A stretch of DNA of 64,000 nt from Bradyrhizobium oligotrophicum S58 (GCF_000344805.1 NC_020453.1:7544001-7608000); one strand, 5' to 3'; numbered from the stretch's first letter, positions 33,447-42,831 are shown. Numbers and translations: made by a program. The notes: a model not told the origin generated them from the letters alone.

Positions 33447-34418
33447 ATGAAGAACTTCGCCGACCTCACCGAGCGCGAGATCCTGGCAATCGCGATCTCG
33501 GCCGAAGAGGAAGACGGCCGCATCTATATGAGCTTCGCGGAAGACCTGGCGGAGCGCTACCCGGATTCGGCCAAGCTGTTCGAACAGATGGCCGAGGAGG
33601 AGAAGGGTCATCGCCACATGCTGCTGGAGCTCTATGAGGAGCGCTTCGGCAAGAACCTGCCGCCGATCCGGCGCGACAACGTCAAGGGCTTCCTGCAGCG
33701 CCGGCCGATCTGGCTGACCAAGAACCTGTCGCTCGACACCATCCGCAAGGAGGTCGGCACCATGGAGTTCGAAGCCGAGCGCTTCTATGCGAAGGCTGCC
33801 GAACAGGCCAAGGATGTCGGCGTGCGCCGGCTGCTCGGCGACCTCGCGCTCGCCGAAAAGGGCCACGAGCAGGTCGCAGCGAAACTGACCGACAAGATTC
33901 TCAGCCCCGACGTCCGCCACAAGGAGGACGAGACGCGCCGCCGCGTGTTCGTGCTGCAATATGTGCAGCCCGGTCTCGCCGGCCTGATGGACGGCTCGGT
34001 CTCGACCCTGGCGCCGCTGTTCGCCGCCGCCTTCGCCACGCACCAGAATTTCCAGACCTTCCTTGTCGGTCTCGCCGCCTCGATCGGCGCCGGCATCAGC
34101 ATGGGCTTTGCCGAGGCGCTGTCCGACGACGGCTCGCTGACGGGGCGCGGTTCGCCGTGGCTGCGCGGCGCCGTGTGCGGGGTGATGACGGCGATCGGCG
34201 GCCTCGGCCATTCGCTGCCTTATCTGGTTCCGGATTCCTGGGCCAACGCGTTCTGGATCGCCACCGCGATCGCCGGCATCGTCGTGTTCTTCGAGCTGTG
34301 GGCGATCGCGTATATCCGCGCCCGCTATATGGACACGCCGTTCCTGCAGGCAGTGTTCCAGATCGTGCTGGGCGGCATCATCGTGCTCGGCGTGGGCATC
34401 CTGATAGGCGCAGCCTAG
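33447..34418 (+). CDS. mbfA: MbfA, rubrerythrin-VIT1 fusion iron exporter
   Basis: A 323-residue protein with two parts. Residues 1-150 form a rubrerythrin/ferritin-like di-iron domain with EEEDGRIYMSFAEDL, the E-E-x-x-H motif in AEEEKGHRHML and a second EAERFYAKAAEQ...LAEKGHEQV. Residues about 165-323 form a VIT1/CCC1-type transporter domain with five membrane segments (LAGLMDGSVSTLAPLFAAAF, GISMGFAEALSDDG and following). This is the known architecture of MbfA, which exports iron and is repressed by Irr. The start ATG follows GGGGACCTGGA. The ICE box directly upstream supports the assignment. Confidence 0.95.
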   Translation: MKNFADLTEREILAIAISAEEEDGRIYMSFAEDLAERYPDSAKLFEQMAEEEKGHRHMLLELYEERFGKNLPPIRRDNVKGFLQRRPIWLTKNLSLDTIRKEVGTMEFEAERFYAKAAEQAKDVGVRRLLGDLALAEKGHEQVAAKLTDKILSPDVRHKEDETRRRVFVLQYVQPGLAGLMDGSVSTLAPLFAAAFATHQNFQTFLVGLAASIGAGISMGFAEALSDDGSLTGRGSPWLRGAVCGVMTAIGGLGHSLPYLVPDSWANAFWIATAIAGIVVFFELWAIAYIRARYMDTPFLQAVFQIVLGGIIVLGVGILIGAA

Positions 34419-34492
34419 CATCTGCGCCGCCGCGCGGACCCTCGCGCCGGAATACTGATTTGCGCCAGACTGATCATCACGGAAGGCCCGCC

Positions 34493-35023
34493 ATGACGCC
34501 GCGTCTGCAATACGGCACCCCTGCAAAGATCCTCCATTGGCTGATCGTGGCGCTGCTCGCGATCCAGTATCCGATCGGCTGGCTGATGCCGGACCTGCAT
34601 GCCAACACGCCGCCCGGCGCGCCGATGATCCTGCACATCTCCTTCGGGCTGACCATCCTGGCGCTGATTCTCCTGCGCTTCGTCTGGCGCCTCACCCATC
34701 CGGTCGCGCCGGAAAGCTCGCTGCCGCCGTGGCAACGGCTGAGCTCGGAGGTGGTGCATTGGCTGCTCTATGTGATGGTGCTGGCGAGCACCATCACCGG
34801 CTGGCTGTTTGCATCCTTCCGCGGCTGGAGCGTCTCGTTCTTCTATCTGTTCAATCTGCCGATGTTGGCGGCGCGCGACCCGGCCGGCAATCGCGCCATC
34901 GACGGGCTGCACCAGGCCGCCGAATGGCTGCTGCTGATCCTGATCATCGTTCACATCGGCGCTGCGCTGGCGCACATCTTCATCTATCGCGACCGCGTCA
35001 TGCAGCGCATGCTGCCGGGCTAG
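34493..35023 (+). CDS. Cytochrome b561
   Basis: A 176-residue four-helix membrane cytochrome. Paired heme-ligand histidines are visible in AKILHWLIVALLAIQYPIGW, PMILHISFGLTILAL, SEVVHWLLYVMVLASTITGW and ILIIVHIGAALAHIFIYRDR. It is a di-heme inner-membrane protein of the CybB type that moves electrons from quinol or to superoxide. The start at 34493 follows GGAAGG. It is 74 bp downstream of mbfA on the same strand and may share its transcript; an iron link is plausible but unproven. Confidence 0.9.
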   Translation: MTPRLQYGTPAKILHWLIVALLAIQYPIGWLMPDLHANTPPGAPMILHISFGLTILALILLRFVWRLTHPVAPESSLPPWQRLSSEVVHWLLYVMVLASTITGWLFASFRGWSVSFFYLFNLPMLAARDPAGNRAIDGLHQAAEWLLLILIIVHIGAALAHIFIYRDRVMQRMLPG

Positions 35024-35107
35024 ACGGCGCTCCGCGATTTTGGTCGAGCGGCCGCCATCAGCATCGGCTAAGATTCCCGGCAAACATCCTACCGGGAGGA
35101 TCGAGCT

Positions 35108-36577
35108 TTGGCCGCATCGCAATGGACGTTCGCAACCGCCGTCGACACGGCGAAGGCTCTGGCAGACCGCACGATCTCATCGGTCGAGCTGACCGAGCTC
35201 GCCATCGACCGTATCGAACGCCACGACTCCAAGATCAACGCCGTCTGCGTCCGTGATTTCGAGCGCGCGTTGGAAGCCGCACGGGCCGCCGATGCGGCGC
35301 TGGCACGCGGCGAGCGCCGGCCGTTGCTAGGTCTGCCGCTGACCGTGAAGGAATCCTACAACATCGCCGGACTGCCCACGACCTGGGGCTTTCCGCAGCA
35401 CAAGAATTTCATCGCCCGCGAAGACGCGCTCACCGTGACCCGCGTCAAGGATGCCGGCGGCATCGTGCTCGGCAAGACCAACGTGCCGCTCGGGCTCGGC
35501 GACTGGCAGAGCTACAACGACATCTACGGCACCACCAACAACCCCTACGATCTCGGTCGCACGCCCGGCGGCTCCTCCGGCGGATCGGCCGCGGCGCTGG
35601 CCGCCGGCTACGGACCGCTGTCGCTCGGCTCCGACATCGGCGGCTCCCTGCGCGTGCCGGCGTTCCATTGCGGCGTCACGGCGCACAAACCGACCTATGG
35701 GCTCGTTGCTACGCGCGGCCATACGCCGCCGCCCTTCGATCCCATCCCGGGCGAAGCCGACCTTGCGGTGGTCGGCCCGATGGCGCGCTCGGCCGCGGAT
35801 CTCGCACTGCTGCTCGACGTGATCGCTGGTGCTGATCCGCTCGAGGCTGGCCGAGCGTGGCGGCTGGAGCTGCCGCCATCGCGGCACACGCGCCTGCAGG
35901 ATTTCCGCGTGCTGGTAATCGCGAGCGATCCGCTGCTGCCGACCGACGCGGCCGTGCGCGGCGCCATCGAACGGCTCGCCGACAATCTCGCCAAGGCCGG
36001 CGTCCGTGTCACCAGAGAGAGCAAGCTGCTGCCGGATTTCGCCGCATCGAGCCGACTCTACATGCGGATGCTGCTGGGCTTCCTCGGCGCCATGATGCCG
36101 CCCGACGTCCATGCCGGCGCCAGCCAGGCGGCCGCACACCTTCCCAAGGAGGCGACGAGCCTAGGCGCCGAGCGGCTGCGCGGCATTGCGCTGAGCCACC
36201 GCGACTGGGTGCAGGCCAACGCGGCCCGTGCCCGGCTGCGCGCGCAATGGCGGACGCTGTTCGAGAGCTTCGATGCGGTGATCTGCCCGATCATGCCGAC
36301 ACCGGCCTATCCGCACGACCACTCGCCCGACCAGGAGCAACGGCGCATCAGCATCGACGGCGTCGCGCACGTCTACACCGATCAGTTGGCCTGGCCCGGC
36401 ATCGCGACCCTGCCCGGCCTGCCGGCGACCGCGATCCCGCTCGGCCTCGCAGACGGCCTGCCAGTCGGCGTGCAGATCGTCGGCCCGTTCCTCGAAGACC
36501 GCACGCCGCTGAAGCTCGCCGAGCTGATCGAGCGCGAATTCGGCGGCTTCGTCCCGCCGCCGATGTTTGCGGATTAG
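35108..36577 (+). CDS. Amidase signature family enzyme
   Basis: A 489-residue amidase with the complete Ser-cisSer-Lys machinery: Lys in PLTVKESYNIAG, cis-Ser in the GGSSGGSAAALAAG motif and the nucleophile Ser in SDIGGSLRVPAFHCGV. The start is a TTG at 35108 preceded by a strong GGGAGGA, with no upstream ATG fitting the N-terminus (AASQWTFATAVDTAKALADR). It hydrolyses an amide or carbamoyl bond; the substrate cannot be told from sequence. It stands alone after cytochrome b561. Confidence 0.88.
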   Translation: MAASQWTFATAVDTAKALADRTISSVELTELAIDRIERHDSKINAVCVRDFERALEAARAADAALARGERRPLLGLPLTVKESYNIAGLPTTWGFPQHKNFIAREDALTVTRVKDAGGIVLGKTNVPLGLGDWQSYNDIYGTTNNPYDLGRTPGGSSGGSAAALAAGYGPLSLGSDIGGSLRVPAFHCGVTAHKPTYGLVATRGHTPPPFDPIPGEADLAVVGPMARSAADLALLLDVIAGADPLEAGRAWRLELPPSRHTRLQDFRVLVIASDPLLPTDAAVRGAIERLADNLAKAGVRVTRESKLLPDFAASSRLYMRMLLGFLGAMMPPDVHAGASQAAAHLPKEATSLGAERLRGIALSHRDWVQANAARARLRAQWRTLFESFDAVICPIMPTPAYPHDHSPDQEQRRISIDGVAHVYTDQLAWPGIATLPGLPATAIPLGLADGLPVGVQIVGPFLEDRTPLKLAELIEREFGGFVPPPMFAD

Positions 36578-36619
36578 TTGGCCTCCGTGGGGAACACCGA
36601 AACGTGCCCTCACCACCGC

Positions 36620-36775
36620 TGTCGTCCCGGGCAAGCGCGTCGGCGCGATAGCGCCGGCGTGCGCCGACCCGGGACCCATACCGCGGAATCTCACGATTTA
36701 GTGCAACTATCAGTCATCGTCCCATAGCCGCCGGCGGCTATGGGTCCCGGCTCAAGGCCGGGACGACAGCAGTGT
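36620..36775. repeat. Palindromic intergenic repeat, family C, copy 5
   Basis: GTCGTCCCGGGCAAGCGC and CGACCCGGGACCCATACCGC, then TATGGGTCCCGGCTCAAGGC and CGGGACGACAGC. It lies between convergent amidase and alcohol dehydrogenase genes and could act as a bidirectional transcription stop. Confidence 0.65.
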
Positions 36776-36795
36776 ATGCAGCACGAGCACGCCCC

Positions 36796-37884
36796 TCACG
36801 CGTCGAACATGATCACGCTGCGCAGCGTCTTGCCGGCCTTCATATTGGCAAAGCCCTCGTTGATCTCCGACAGCTTGAGCTTGGCCGAGATCCAATCCTC
36901 CAGATGCAGCTTGCCGCGCAGGTAGAACTCCACGAGGCGGGGCATGTCGACGCGGAAATGATTGGAGCCCATCGACGAGCCCTGGATGCGGCGCTCGCGC
37001 AGGAAATCGAAGCCGTGCAGCTCGATCTTCTGGCCGAATGGAATCATGCCGACGATGGTCGCGGTGCCGCCCGGCGCCAGCATCGCGAACGCCTGCTCGG
37101 CGGTCTCCTTGCGCCCGAGCACCTCGAAGGCGTGCTGCACGCCGCCCTTGGTCAGCTCGCGCACTTGCCCAACGACGTCGCCGTCCGTGGGATTGATGAC
37201 GTCGGTGGCGCCGAGCTTGGTTGCGAGCTGCAGCTTGGCCGGGTTGGTGTCGATGGCGATGATGCGCCCCGCACCGGCAATCTCTGCGCCGTTGATCGCG
37301 GCCATGCCGACGCCGCCGCAGCCGATCACGGCCACGGTCTCGCCGGCCGTCACCCGTGCGGTGTTCACGACGGCACCATAACCGGTGATGACGCCGCAGC
37401 CGATCAGCGCGGCGAGATCAAGCGGCATGTCGGCGCGAATTTTTACGATCGCATTCTCGTGCACCAGCATCTGCTCGGCGAAAGACGACAGATTGAGGAA
37501 TTGATGCAGTTTCTCAGATCGTCCCCAGGACAGTCGATTCGAGGCGCCGGGCGGCATCTTCACGGTCGTATCCGTGCACAGCACCGGGCGGCCGGTGGTG
37601 CAGTTGTCGCAGGTGCCGCAGAACACCGAGAGACAGGTGACGACATGATCGCCCGGTTTCACATAGCTGACGTCCGAGCCGACCTGCTCGACGATCCCTG
37701 CGGATTCATGGCCGAGCACGGCCGGCAACGGATGCGGATAGAGGCCTTCGATGAAGTGCAGGTCGGAATGACAGAGACCGGCCACCGCCGTGCGGATCAG
37801 CACCTCGCGCGGGCCGGGCTTGGGCAGGCTGATGTCCTCGATGACAAGCGGCTTGTTGACCTCCATCAGCACGGCAGCTTTCAT
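36796..37884 (-). CDS. Zinc-dependent alcohol dehydrogenase (class III-like MDR)
   Basis: A 362-residue medium-chain dehydrogenase. Catalytic zinc ligands lie in AGLCHSDLHF and LGHESAGIVEQV. Four structural-zinc cysteines lie in CLSVFCGTCDNCTTGRPVLC, and the NAD-binding motif is VIGCGGVGMAAI. It resembles the Zn-binding Rv-type alcohol dehydrogenases used for aryl or fatty alcohols. The start at 37884 opens the family N-terminus MKAAVLMEVNKPLVIEDI. A family A repeat lies directly upstream, so its promoter must be within or beyond the repeat. Confidence 0.92.
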   Translation of the reverse strand: MKAAVLMEVNKPLVIEDISLPKPGPREVLIRTAVAGLCHSDLHFIEGLYPHPLPAVLGHESAGIVEQVGSDVSYVKPGDHVVTCLSVFCGTCDNCTTGRPVLCTDTTVKMPPGASNRLSWGRSEKLHQFLNLSSFAEQMLVHENAIVKIRADMPLDLAALIGCGVITGYGAVVNTARVTAGETVAVIGCGGVGMAAINGAEIAGAGRIIAIDTNPAKLQLATKLGATDVINPTDGDVVGQVRELTKGGVQHAFEVLGRKETAEQAFAMLAPGGTATIVGMIPFGQKIELHGFDFLRERRIQGSSMGSNHFRVDMPRLVEFYLRGKLHLEDWISAKLKLSEINEGFANMKAGKTLRSVIMFDA

Positions 37885-37944
37885 TGGCGTTCTCCCTGTT
37901 TGTTGTTGTGAGTTGAGACCCATCTGTTTCGACGCACTCGCTGC

Positions 37945-38087
37945 GCCCCCTCTCCCCGTTCTTCACGGGGAGAGGGGTGGGGTGAGGGGCGGCCGCACGG
38001 GAAGTGTTCGCGGAGAGACCTGTACCCCCTCACCCGGATTGCATCTTCCGATGCAATCCGACCTCTCCCCGCAAGCGGGGCGAGGTT
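37945..38087 (-). repeat. Triple-hairpin intergenic repeat, family A, copy 3
   Basis: Opposite orientation to copies 1 and 2: CTCCCCGTTCTTCACGGGGAG first, the GGATTGCATCTTCCGATGC unit in the middle, CTCCCCGCAAGCGGGGCGAG last. It occupies most of the 304-bp gap between the alcohol dehydrogenase and acyl-CoA dehydrogenase genes; the remainder (38088-38188) shows no gene. Confidence 0.85.
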
Positions 38088-38188
38088 AAACACCGAGCCC
38101 GCGGCAGCTTGTTTGCTCATCACTGTCGCCTGTGTGGAAGCACCTGCTTCACAGAAGCGTAGCAGACTAATTTCACTTCGCTAACAGC

Positions 38189-39973
38189 CTACGCCGCAGA
38201 AATCAGTTCGCCAACCTCCGCCATGCCCGCCGCTCGCTCGCCGAGCAGCAGCGACGCGATCGTGTCATCCGCCCTATTTTCCGCAAGCCGGAACGGATCG
38301 GACGGTGTCAGCCGGTGTGCGACGACGAGCTTGGCCAACAACAAGCGGCGCGCGTCGCCGCGCATCGCGTGGATGCGCGCGCTCTCCCACGTCAGAGAGA
38401 CCGCGCTGGCGACGTGATAAAGCAGGCTGGTCGCGCGCCGCGCCTCGGCTTCGCTGTCGGCATGCCCGGCGACGTCCCGCGCAAAGGCGACTGCGCGATC
38501 GACCAGCCGATGCAGTTGATCACGCCACGCTTGCGGCACATCGGCGCTGTCGTCGAGCCGTGCATGCAGATCGGCCGCCAGCGCGGACTCCGCGCCGTGG
38601 CGGCCGACCGCGCGCTTGAGCGCATCAAGCGCGACGATGTTGCCGGTGCCCTCCCAGATCGAGCCGAGATGCGCATCGCGCAGCAGCCGCGATGTAACAA
38701 ACTCCTCGACATAGCCGATGCCGCCGCGCATCTCCAACGCATCGCCGCAGACTTTTCGCGCGTCGCGCGTGGCACGGAATTTCAAGGTCGGCGTCAGGAT
38801 GCGCAACAGCGCCGCGGCATCCTGGCTGCCGGCCTCAGTGCGGTCGAGCGCGTCGGCCGTGAGGAAGCTCATCGACAGCGCCTGCTCGGTGGGCAGCAGG
38901 ATCTTCAGCAACTGACGGCGTCCGAGCGGCAGATCGACGATGCGCTTTCCGAACACCACGCGATTGCGCGCGACCGTGATGGCGTCGTGCCAGGCACGCC
39001 GCATCAACGCGGTCGACTTGACGCCGTTGGAGAGCCGGGACGAGTTGACCATCTCGGCCATCTGCACGAAGCCGCGATCGAGCCGCCCGACCGCGTAGGC
39101 GATGGCGCCCTCCAGCTTGATCTCGCCCGAGGCCATCGAGCGGGTGCCGAGCTTGTCCTTCAAGCGCACGATCCGATAGTGGTTCTGGCTGCCGTCATCG
39201 AGGAAGCGCGGCATCAGGAACAGGCCGACGCCGCGCGTGCCGCTTTCGGCGCCTTCAGGCCGCGCCAGCAGCATCACCACTTTCGCATCGGCATTGGAGC
39301 AGAACCATTTCTCGCCATGCAGGCGCCAGTGCTCGCCCTCCTGCACGGCCGTCGTCGTCAACGTGCCGACGTCGGAGCCGCCCTCCTTCTCGGTCATGAA
39401 CTGGCCGCCCTGGGTCAGCTTCCTCATGTCGGTCTGGGTGAGGCCGTCGAGATACTTGGCCTTCAGCGGGCCGCTGCCGAAGCTCGCCAGCAGCTTGGCG
39501 CAGCCGTCGGTGACGTTGATCGGACAGCCCAGCCCGAACTCGGCCTGATTGAACAGGAAGGTGAAGGCGTGCTTCGCCGTGACGGGATATTTGTCGGGCC
39601 AGCCGAGAATGCCCTTGCGCACCGACATCGCATGGATGCCGAACTCGCCGAAGGCGGCGCGCTCCAGCTCGCGATAGGCCGGATGATATTCGATCCACTG
39701 CGCGTCGCGGCCGAAGCGATCGCGCTGATGCAGCACGGGTCCATGCCGGTCGGCAAGCCGCGCGCATTCGTCGAGATAGGAGCCGGCGAGCTCGCCGAGC
39801 CGGTCGAGATGCGGCACGAGGTGGCGAAACAAGGCGTCAGGCAGATGGATGCGCAGGAGGTCGGCGAGCGCCGGATCGGCGCGATAGAAGTTCAGCCCGG
39901 TGGTATCGGGCGCCAGCAGCTCCGGCCTGGTGCCGCCGGTCATCACGTCATCGCGTTTCAGGAACTGATGCAT
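38189..39973 (-). CDS. Acyl-CoA dehydrogenase, AidB-like
   Basis: A 594-residue protein, longer than ordinary acyl-CoA dehydrogenases. It has an N-terminal extension (PDTTGLNFYRADPALADLLR), a flavin segment FMTEKEGGSDVGTLTTTAVQ, LHGEKWFCSNADAKVVMLLA, and a C-terminal MRGGIGYVEEFVTSRLLRD, SIWEGTGNIVALDALKRAV. This layout matches AidB-type members, in which the C-terminus is extended by a helical bundle. The start at 39973 is chosen because further upstream the same frame is antisense to the divergent GST gene. MTGGTRPELL ten codons in (39943) is an alternative. The function may be acyl-CoA oxidation or nucleic-acid protection. Confidence 0.88.
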   Translation of the reverse strand: MHQFLKRDDVMTGGTRPELLAPDTTGLNFYRADPALADLLRIHLPDALFRHLVPHLDRLGELAGSYLDECARLADRHGPVLHQRDRFGRDAQWIEYHPAYRELERAAFGEFGIHAMSVRKGILGWPDKYPVTAKHAFTFLFNQAEFGLGCPINVTDGCAKLLASFGSGPLKAKYLDGLTQTDMRKLTQGGQFMTEKEGGSDVGTLTTTAVQEGEHWRLHGEKWFCSNADAKVVMLLARPEGAESGTRGVGLFLMPRFLDDGSQNHYRIVRLKDKLGTRSMASGEIKLEGAIAYAVGRLDRGFVQMAEMVNSSRLSNGVKSTALMRRAWHDAITVARNRVVFGKRIVDLPLGRRQLLKILLPTEQALSMSFLTADALDRTEAGSQDAAALLRILTPTLKFRATRDARKVCGDALEMRGGIGYVEEFVTSRLLRDAHLGSIWEGTGNIVALDALKRAVGRHGAESALAADLHARLDDSADVPQAWRDQLHRLVDRAVAFARDVAGHADSEAEARRATSLLYHVASAVSLTWESARIHAMRGDARRLLLAKLVVAHRLTPSDPFRLAENRADDTIASLLLGERAAGMAEVGELISAA

Positions 39974-40081
39974 GAGCTTTAAGCCCTCGTTCGTTTTCGC
40001 AAGTCTCTCATGGACTCTTCGACAGGTTGCATCTGATCGGATACACCTGCACCACGCCCGAACGCGCCAGGGAGCAGTGTC

Positions 40082-41101
40082 ATGACCAATCAGCCGAGGA
40101 AGGTTTATCGCATCTTCGGGGCGGAGATGTCGCCCTATTCGGTCAAGGTGCGATCGTATCTGCGTTACAAGGGCATTCCGCATCACTGGATATTGCGCAA
40201 TGCGGAAAGCGAAGCGGATTTTGCGCGGCACGCCAAGCTGCCAATCATTCCGCTGGTGGTCGCGCCCGACGAGGTGCCGATGCAGGACTCGACGCCGATC
40301 ATCGACGCGCTGGAGCTCGACTATCCGCAGAACCCGATCCATCCGGGCGATGTGCTGACGAGCTTCATCTCGGCCCTGATCGAGGAGTTCGGCGACGAGT
40401 GGGGCAACAAATGGATGTTCCATTATCGCTGGGCGCGCGACCTCGACCAGCGAGCCTCCTCCGGCCGCATCGCCCGCATGGTCGCACCGAAGGCTGACGA
40501 GATCAGCTTCGGCAAAATGGCGGAGAAGATCCGCGCCCGCATGGTCGAGCGGCTCTGGTATGTCGGATCCGACGAGGTCAACGGACCGCAGATCGAGCAG
40601 GGCTTTGTCGAGATGCTCGGTCTGCTGGAGCGCCATCTGGCCACCAGGCCTTATCTGTTCGGCGGACGGCCCTCTTACGGCGATTTCGGCCTGTGGGGGC
40701 AGTTCTACGAGCTGTGGACGGATCCCACCGCCGGCGCGCAGATCGAGGGCAGTGCGCCGCATGTGCTGGCCTGGATCCAGCGCATGCTGTGGCCGCGCGC
40801 GGAAGGCGAGTTCGAGCTGTGGCCGGAACTGTCGCTGACCCTGATGCCGATCCTGATCCGCCAGGTCGGCGGGCTGTTCATGCCGTGGACGATCGCCAAC
40901 GAGACGGCGCTGCTCGAAAACCGCAGCACGTTCAGCGTCGAGCTCGGCGGCTCGGTATGGACGCAGAAGCCGCAGAAATATCATGCGCGCTCGCTGGCCA
41001 TGCTTCGCGGCAAATACGCGTTCCTGCACGACCGCAGCCGGCTCGACGTCGTGCTGGAGGAAATCGGCTGCCTCGCCGGCCTGCAGCCGCGCCCGTCCTG
41101 A
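40082..41101 (+). CDS. Glutathione S-transferase family protein
   Basis: A 339-residue protein. The thioredoxin-like N-terminal domain reads VYRIFGAEMSPYSVKVRSYL with Ser/Tyr at the usual catalytic region, PIIPLVVAPDEVPMQDSTPI with cis-Pro and the Asp-Ser gamma-glutamyl motif. The C-terminal helical domain is long and contains ATRPYLFGGRPSYGDFGLWG, a variant of the N-capping box. It is longer than typical GSTs because of an extra C-terminal region. It is divergent from the AidB-like gene. Confidence 0.8.
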   Translation: MTNQPRKVYRIFGAEMSPYSVKVRSYLRYKGIPHHWILRNAESEADFARHAKLPIIPLVVAPDEVPMQDSTPIIDALELDYPQNPIHPGDVLTSFISALIEEFGDEWGNKWMFHYRWARDLDQRASSGRIARMVAPKADEISFGKMAEKIRARMVERLWYVGSDEVNGPQIEQGFVEMLGLLERHLATRPYLFGGRPSYGDFGLWGQFYELWTDPTAGAQIEGSAPHVLAWIQRMLWPRAEGEFELWPELSLTLMPILIRQVGGLFMPWTIANETALLENRSTFSVELGGSVWTQKPQKYHARSLAMLRGKYAFLHDRSRLDVVLEEIGCLAGLQPRPS

Positions 41102-41196
41102 GATCAGGCAGAATTGTGGGGATGGACGATAGGAAGATGGTCCCGGCTGCACTAGCTTGAGCAAAGCGGACGCATTGCCAAGCCGAGGACAAGCCC

Positions 41197-41898
41197 ATGG
41201 ACATCCCAGCCTACAAGATCGCCCTGATCGTCGGTGCCGGCGAAGGGCTCTCCGCCTCGCTGGCGCGGCTGTTCGCGCGCGAGAAGATCCGCGTCGCGCT
41301 GGCTGCCCGCAAGATCGAGAAGCTCGGCGCGCTCTGCAGCGAGACCGGCGCCCGCGCCTATCCCTGCGACGCCACCAATCCGGAAGAGGTCGAGCGGCTG
41401 TTCGGCCTGGTCGAGCGCGAGATCGGTCCCCCGGATGTCGTCGTGTACAATGCCAGCGCCCGGGCGCGCGGACCCCTGGTCGATCTGGTGCCGGCCGACG
41501 TGCAACAGGCGATTGCCGTCAGCGCGTTCGGCGGCTTCCTGGTGGCGCAGCAGGCGGCGCAGCGCATGCTGCCGAACAAGCAGGGCGCGATCCTGTTCAC
41601 CGGCGCGTCCGCGAGCGTGAAGGGCTACGCACAATCGGCGCCGTTCGCGATGGGCAAGTTCGCGCTGCGCGGCCTCGCCCAGAGCATGGCGCGCGAGCTG
41701 TCGCCGCAAGGCATCCACGTCGCGCATTTCGTCATCGATGGCGGCATCAGGAGCGCGGCCCGGCAGGACCCCGCCGAGCGTCCGGATTCGCTGCTCGATC
41801 CCGACGCCATCGCCGCCAGCTATTGGAGCGTGCTGCAGCAGCCGCGCAGCGCGTGGAGCTGGGAAGTCGAGGTGCGGCCGTGGGTGGAGACGTTTTGA
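41197..41898 (+). CDS. Short-chain dehydrogenase family protein lacking the catalytic tyrosine
   Basis: A 233-residue Rossmann protein: ALIVGAGEGLSASLARLFAR at the N-terminus, VVYNASARARG in place of NNAG, TGASASVKGYAQSAPFAMGK and then ELSPQGIHVAHFVIDGGIRS. At the Y-x-x-x-K site the sequence is F-A-M-G-K, so the catalytic Tyr is replaced by Phe. It may bind a nucleotide without classic SDR catalysis, or use another residue. It has AGCCGAGGA upstream of the ATG and is 95 bp after the GST gene on the same strand. Confidence 0.82.
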   Translation: MDIPAYKIALIVGAGEGLSASLARLFAREKIRVALAARKIEKLGALCSETGARAYPCDATNPEEVERLFGLVEREIGPPDVVVYNASARARGPLVDLVPADVQQAIAVSAFGGFLVAQQAAQRMLPNKQGAILFTGASASVKGYAQSAPFAMGKFALRGLAQSMARELSPQGIHVAHFVIDGGIRSAARQDPAERPDSLLDPDAIAASYWSVLQQPRSAWSWEVEVRPWVETF

Positions 41899-41924
41899 CG
41901 GCGGAGCGAAGGCATTCAATTCTC

Positions 41925-41999
41925 GTCATTGCGAGCGCAGCGAAGCAATCCAGGGCCCAGCAGGGACTCTGGATCGCTTCGCTTTTGCTCGCAATGACG
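41925..41999. repeat. Palindromic intergenic repeat, family B, copy 3
   Basis: GTCATTGCGAGCGCAGCGAA and GCAATCCAG, a short core, then CTGGATCGCTTCG and CTCGCAATGACG. It is homologous to the copies at 3239 and 21560. From 42005 to about 42125 a further diverged palindromic unit follows (GTCATCGCCCGGCTTGACC...). No gene is seen between 41899 and 42162. Confidence 0.65.
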
Positions 42000-42162
42000 T
42001 GGATGGGTGCCCGCCTCATGACAACTGTCATCGCCCGGCTTGACCGGGCGATCCAGTAAACGCAGCTGCTAGCGAGACACACCGAAGGCCGCACCGTACT
42101 GGATGCCCGCCTACGCGCGGCATGACAGGCGTCATGTGATGACCGGCGTTGCGACGCGCGGC

Positions 42163-42753
42163 TCACGCGCCGATCACATGCAAGTTCGCACCTTGCGAAT
42201 GCGCCGCCACGCCGCTCAACGCCTTCTCGAACCGCACGAGGGTCCAATCATCCGCATGCGGCTGGATGGTGAAGCCGGCCTTTCGGGCCAGTGCAATCAT
42301 CACGTCGTTGGTGCGGAGCGCGTCGCCTGACAGGGTCACAGCACCCAACCCGAGCGCGCGGCGCTCCAGATTCGCGATAAGCGCCGGGCCGATGCCGTGG
42401 CCATGCCAGCGGTCCTGCACCGAGAGGCCGAACTCCACACGGCCGGTGTCCCGATCGAGCGCGTAGCGCGCCTCGGCCACGATGCTTTCGATACCGTCCT
42501 GCTCCATCGTCGCGATCAGGCTGTAACGGTCGTTGCGGCCGAGCGCGACGAAATCCTCGAGCACCGTCTTCGGCAGTTCGCTGAGTGCGCCGAGGAAACG
42601 CTTGTGGCGCGAGCGTTGGCTCAAGGACCGGACATAGCTCTGCAGCGCGTCGGCATCTTTCGAAGTCACGAAGCGCAGGTTGACCCGCTCACCGCGCCTC
42701 GTGTGGATGACATCGGACACGGCAAGGCGGTCAACCACAGCGGGCGTCGGCAT
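42163..42753 (-). CDS. GNAT family N-acetyltransferase
   Basis: A 196-residue acetyltransferase. The acetyl-CoA pyrophosphate-binding motif is in VQDRWHGHGIGPALIANLER (R-x-x-G-x-G), and the preceding strand is RVEFGLSV. The N-terminus has VNLRFVTSKDADALQSYV, typical of the Rossmann-adjacent start of GNAT proteins. The acceptor substrate is unknown. It is probably co-oriented with, but not clearly linked to, the DUF1127 gene upstream (78 bp). Confidence 0.85.
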   Translation of the reverse strand: MPTPAVVDRLAVSDVIHTRRGERVNLRFVTSKDADALQSYVRSLSQRSRHKRFLGALSELPKTVLEDFVALGRNDRYSLIATMEQDGIESIVAEARYALDRDTGRVEFGLSVQDRWHGHGIGPALIANLERRALGLGAVTLSGDALRTNDVMIALARKAGFTIQPHADDWTLVRFEKALSGVAAHSQGANLHVIGA

Positions 42754-42831
42754 GGCGGGCTTCCTCGAGAGGAGAATTGCCGGCGCCCTCCTTTGCGAAG
42801 CGGCGCCGGCGCGGCGGGACGAGTGAGGGGC

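Noticed and set aside
39974..41164. N-terminal extension of the AidB-like acyl-CoA dehydrogenase to 991 residues
   Set aside because: The extension is exactly antisense to the divergent GST gene. The dehydrogenase family start fits at 39973.
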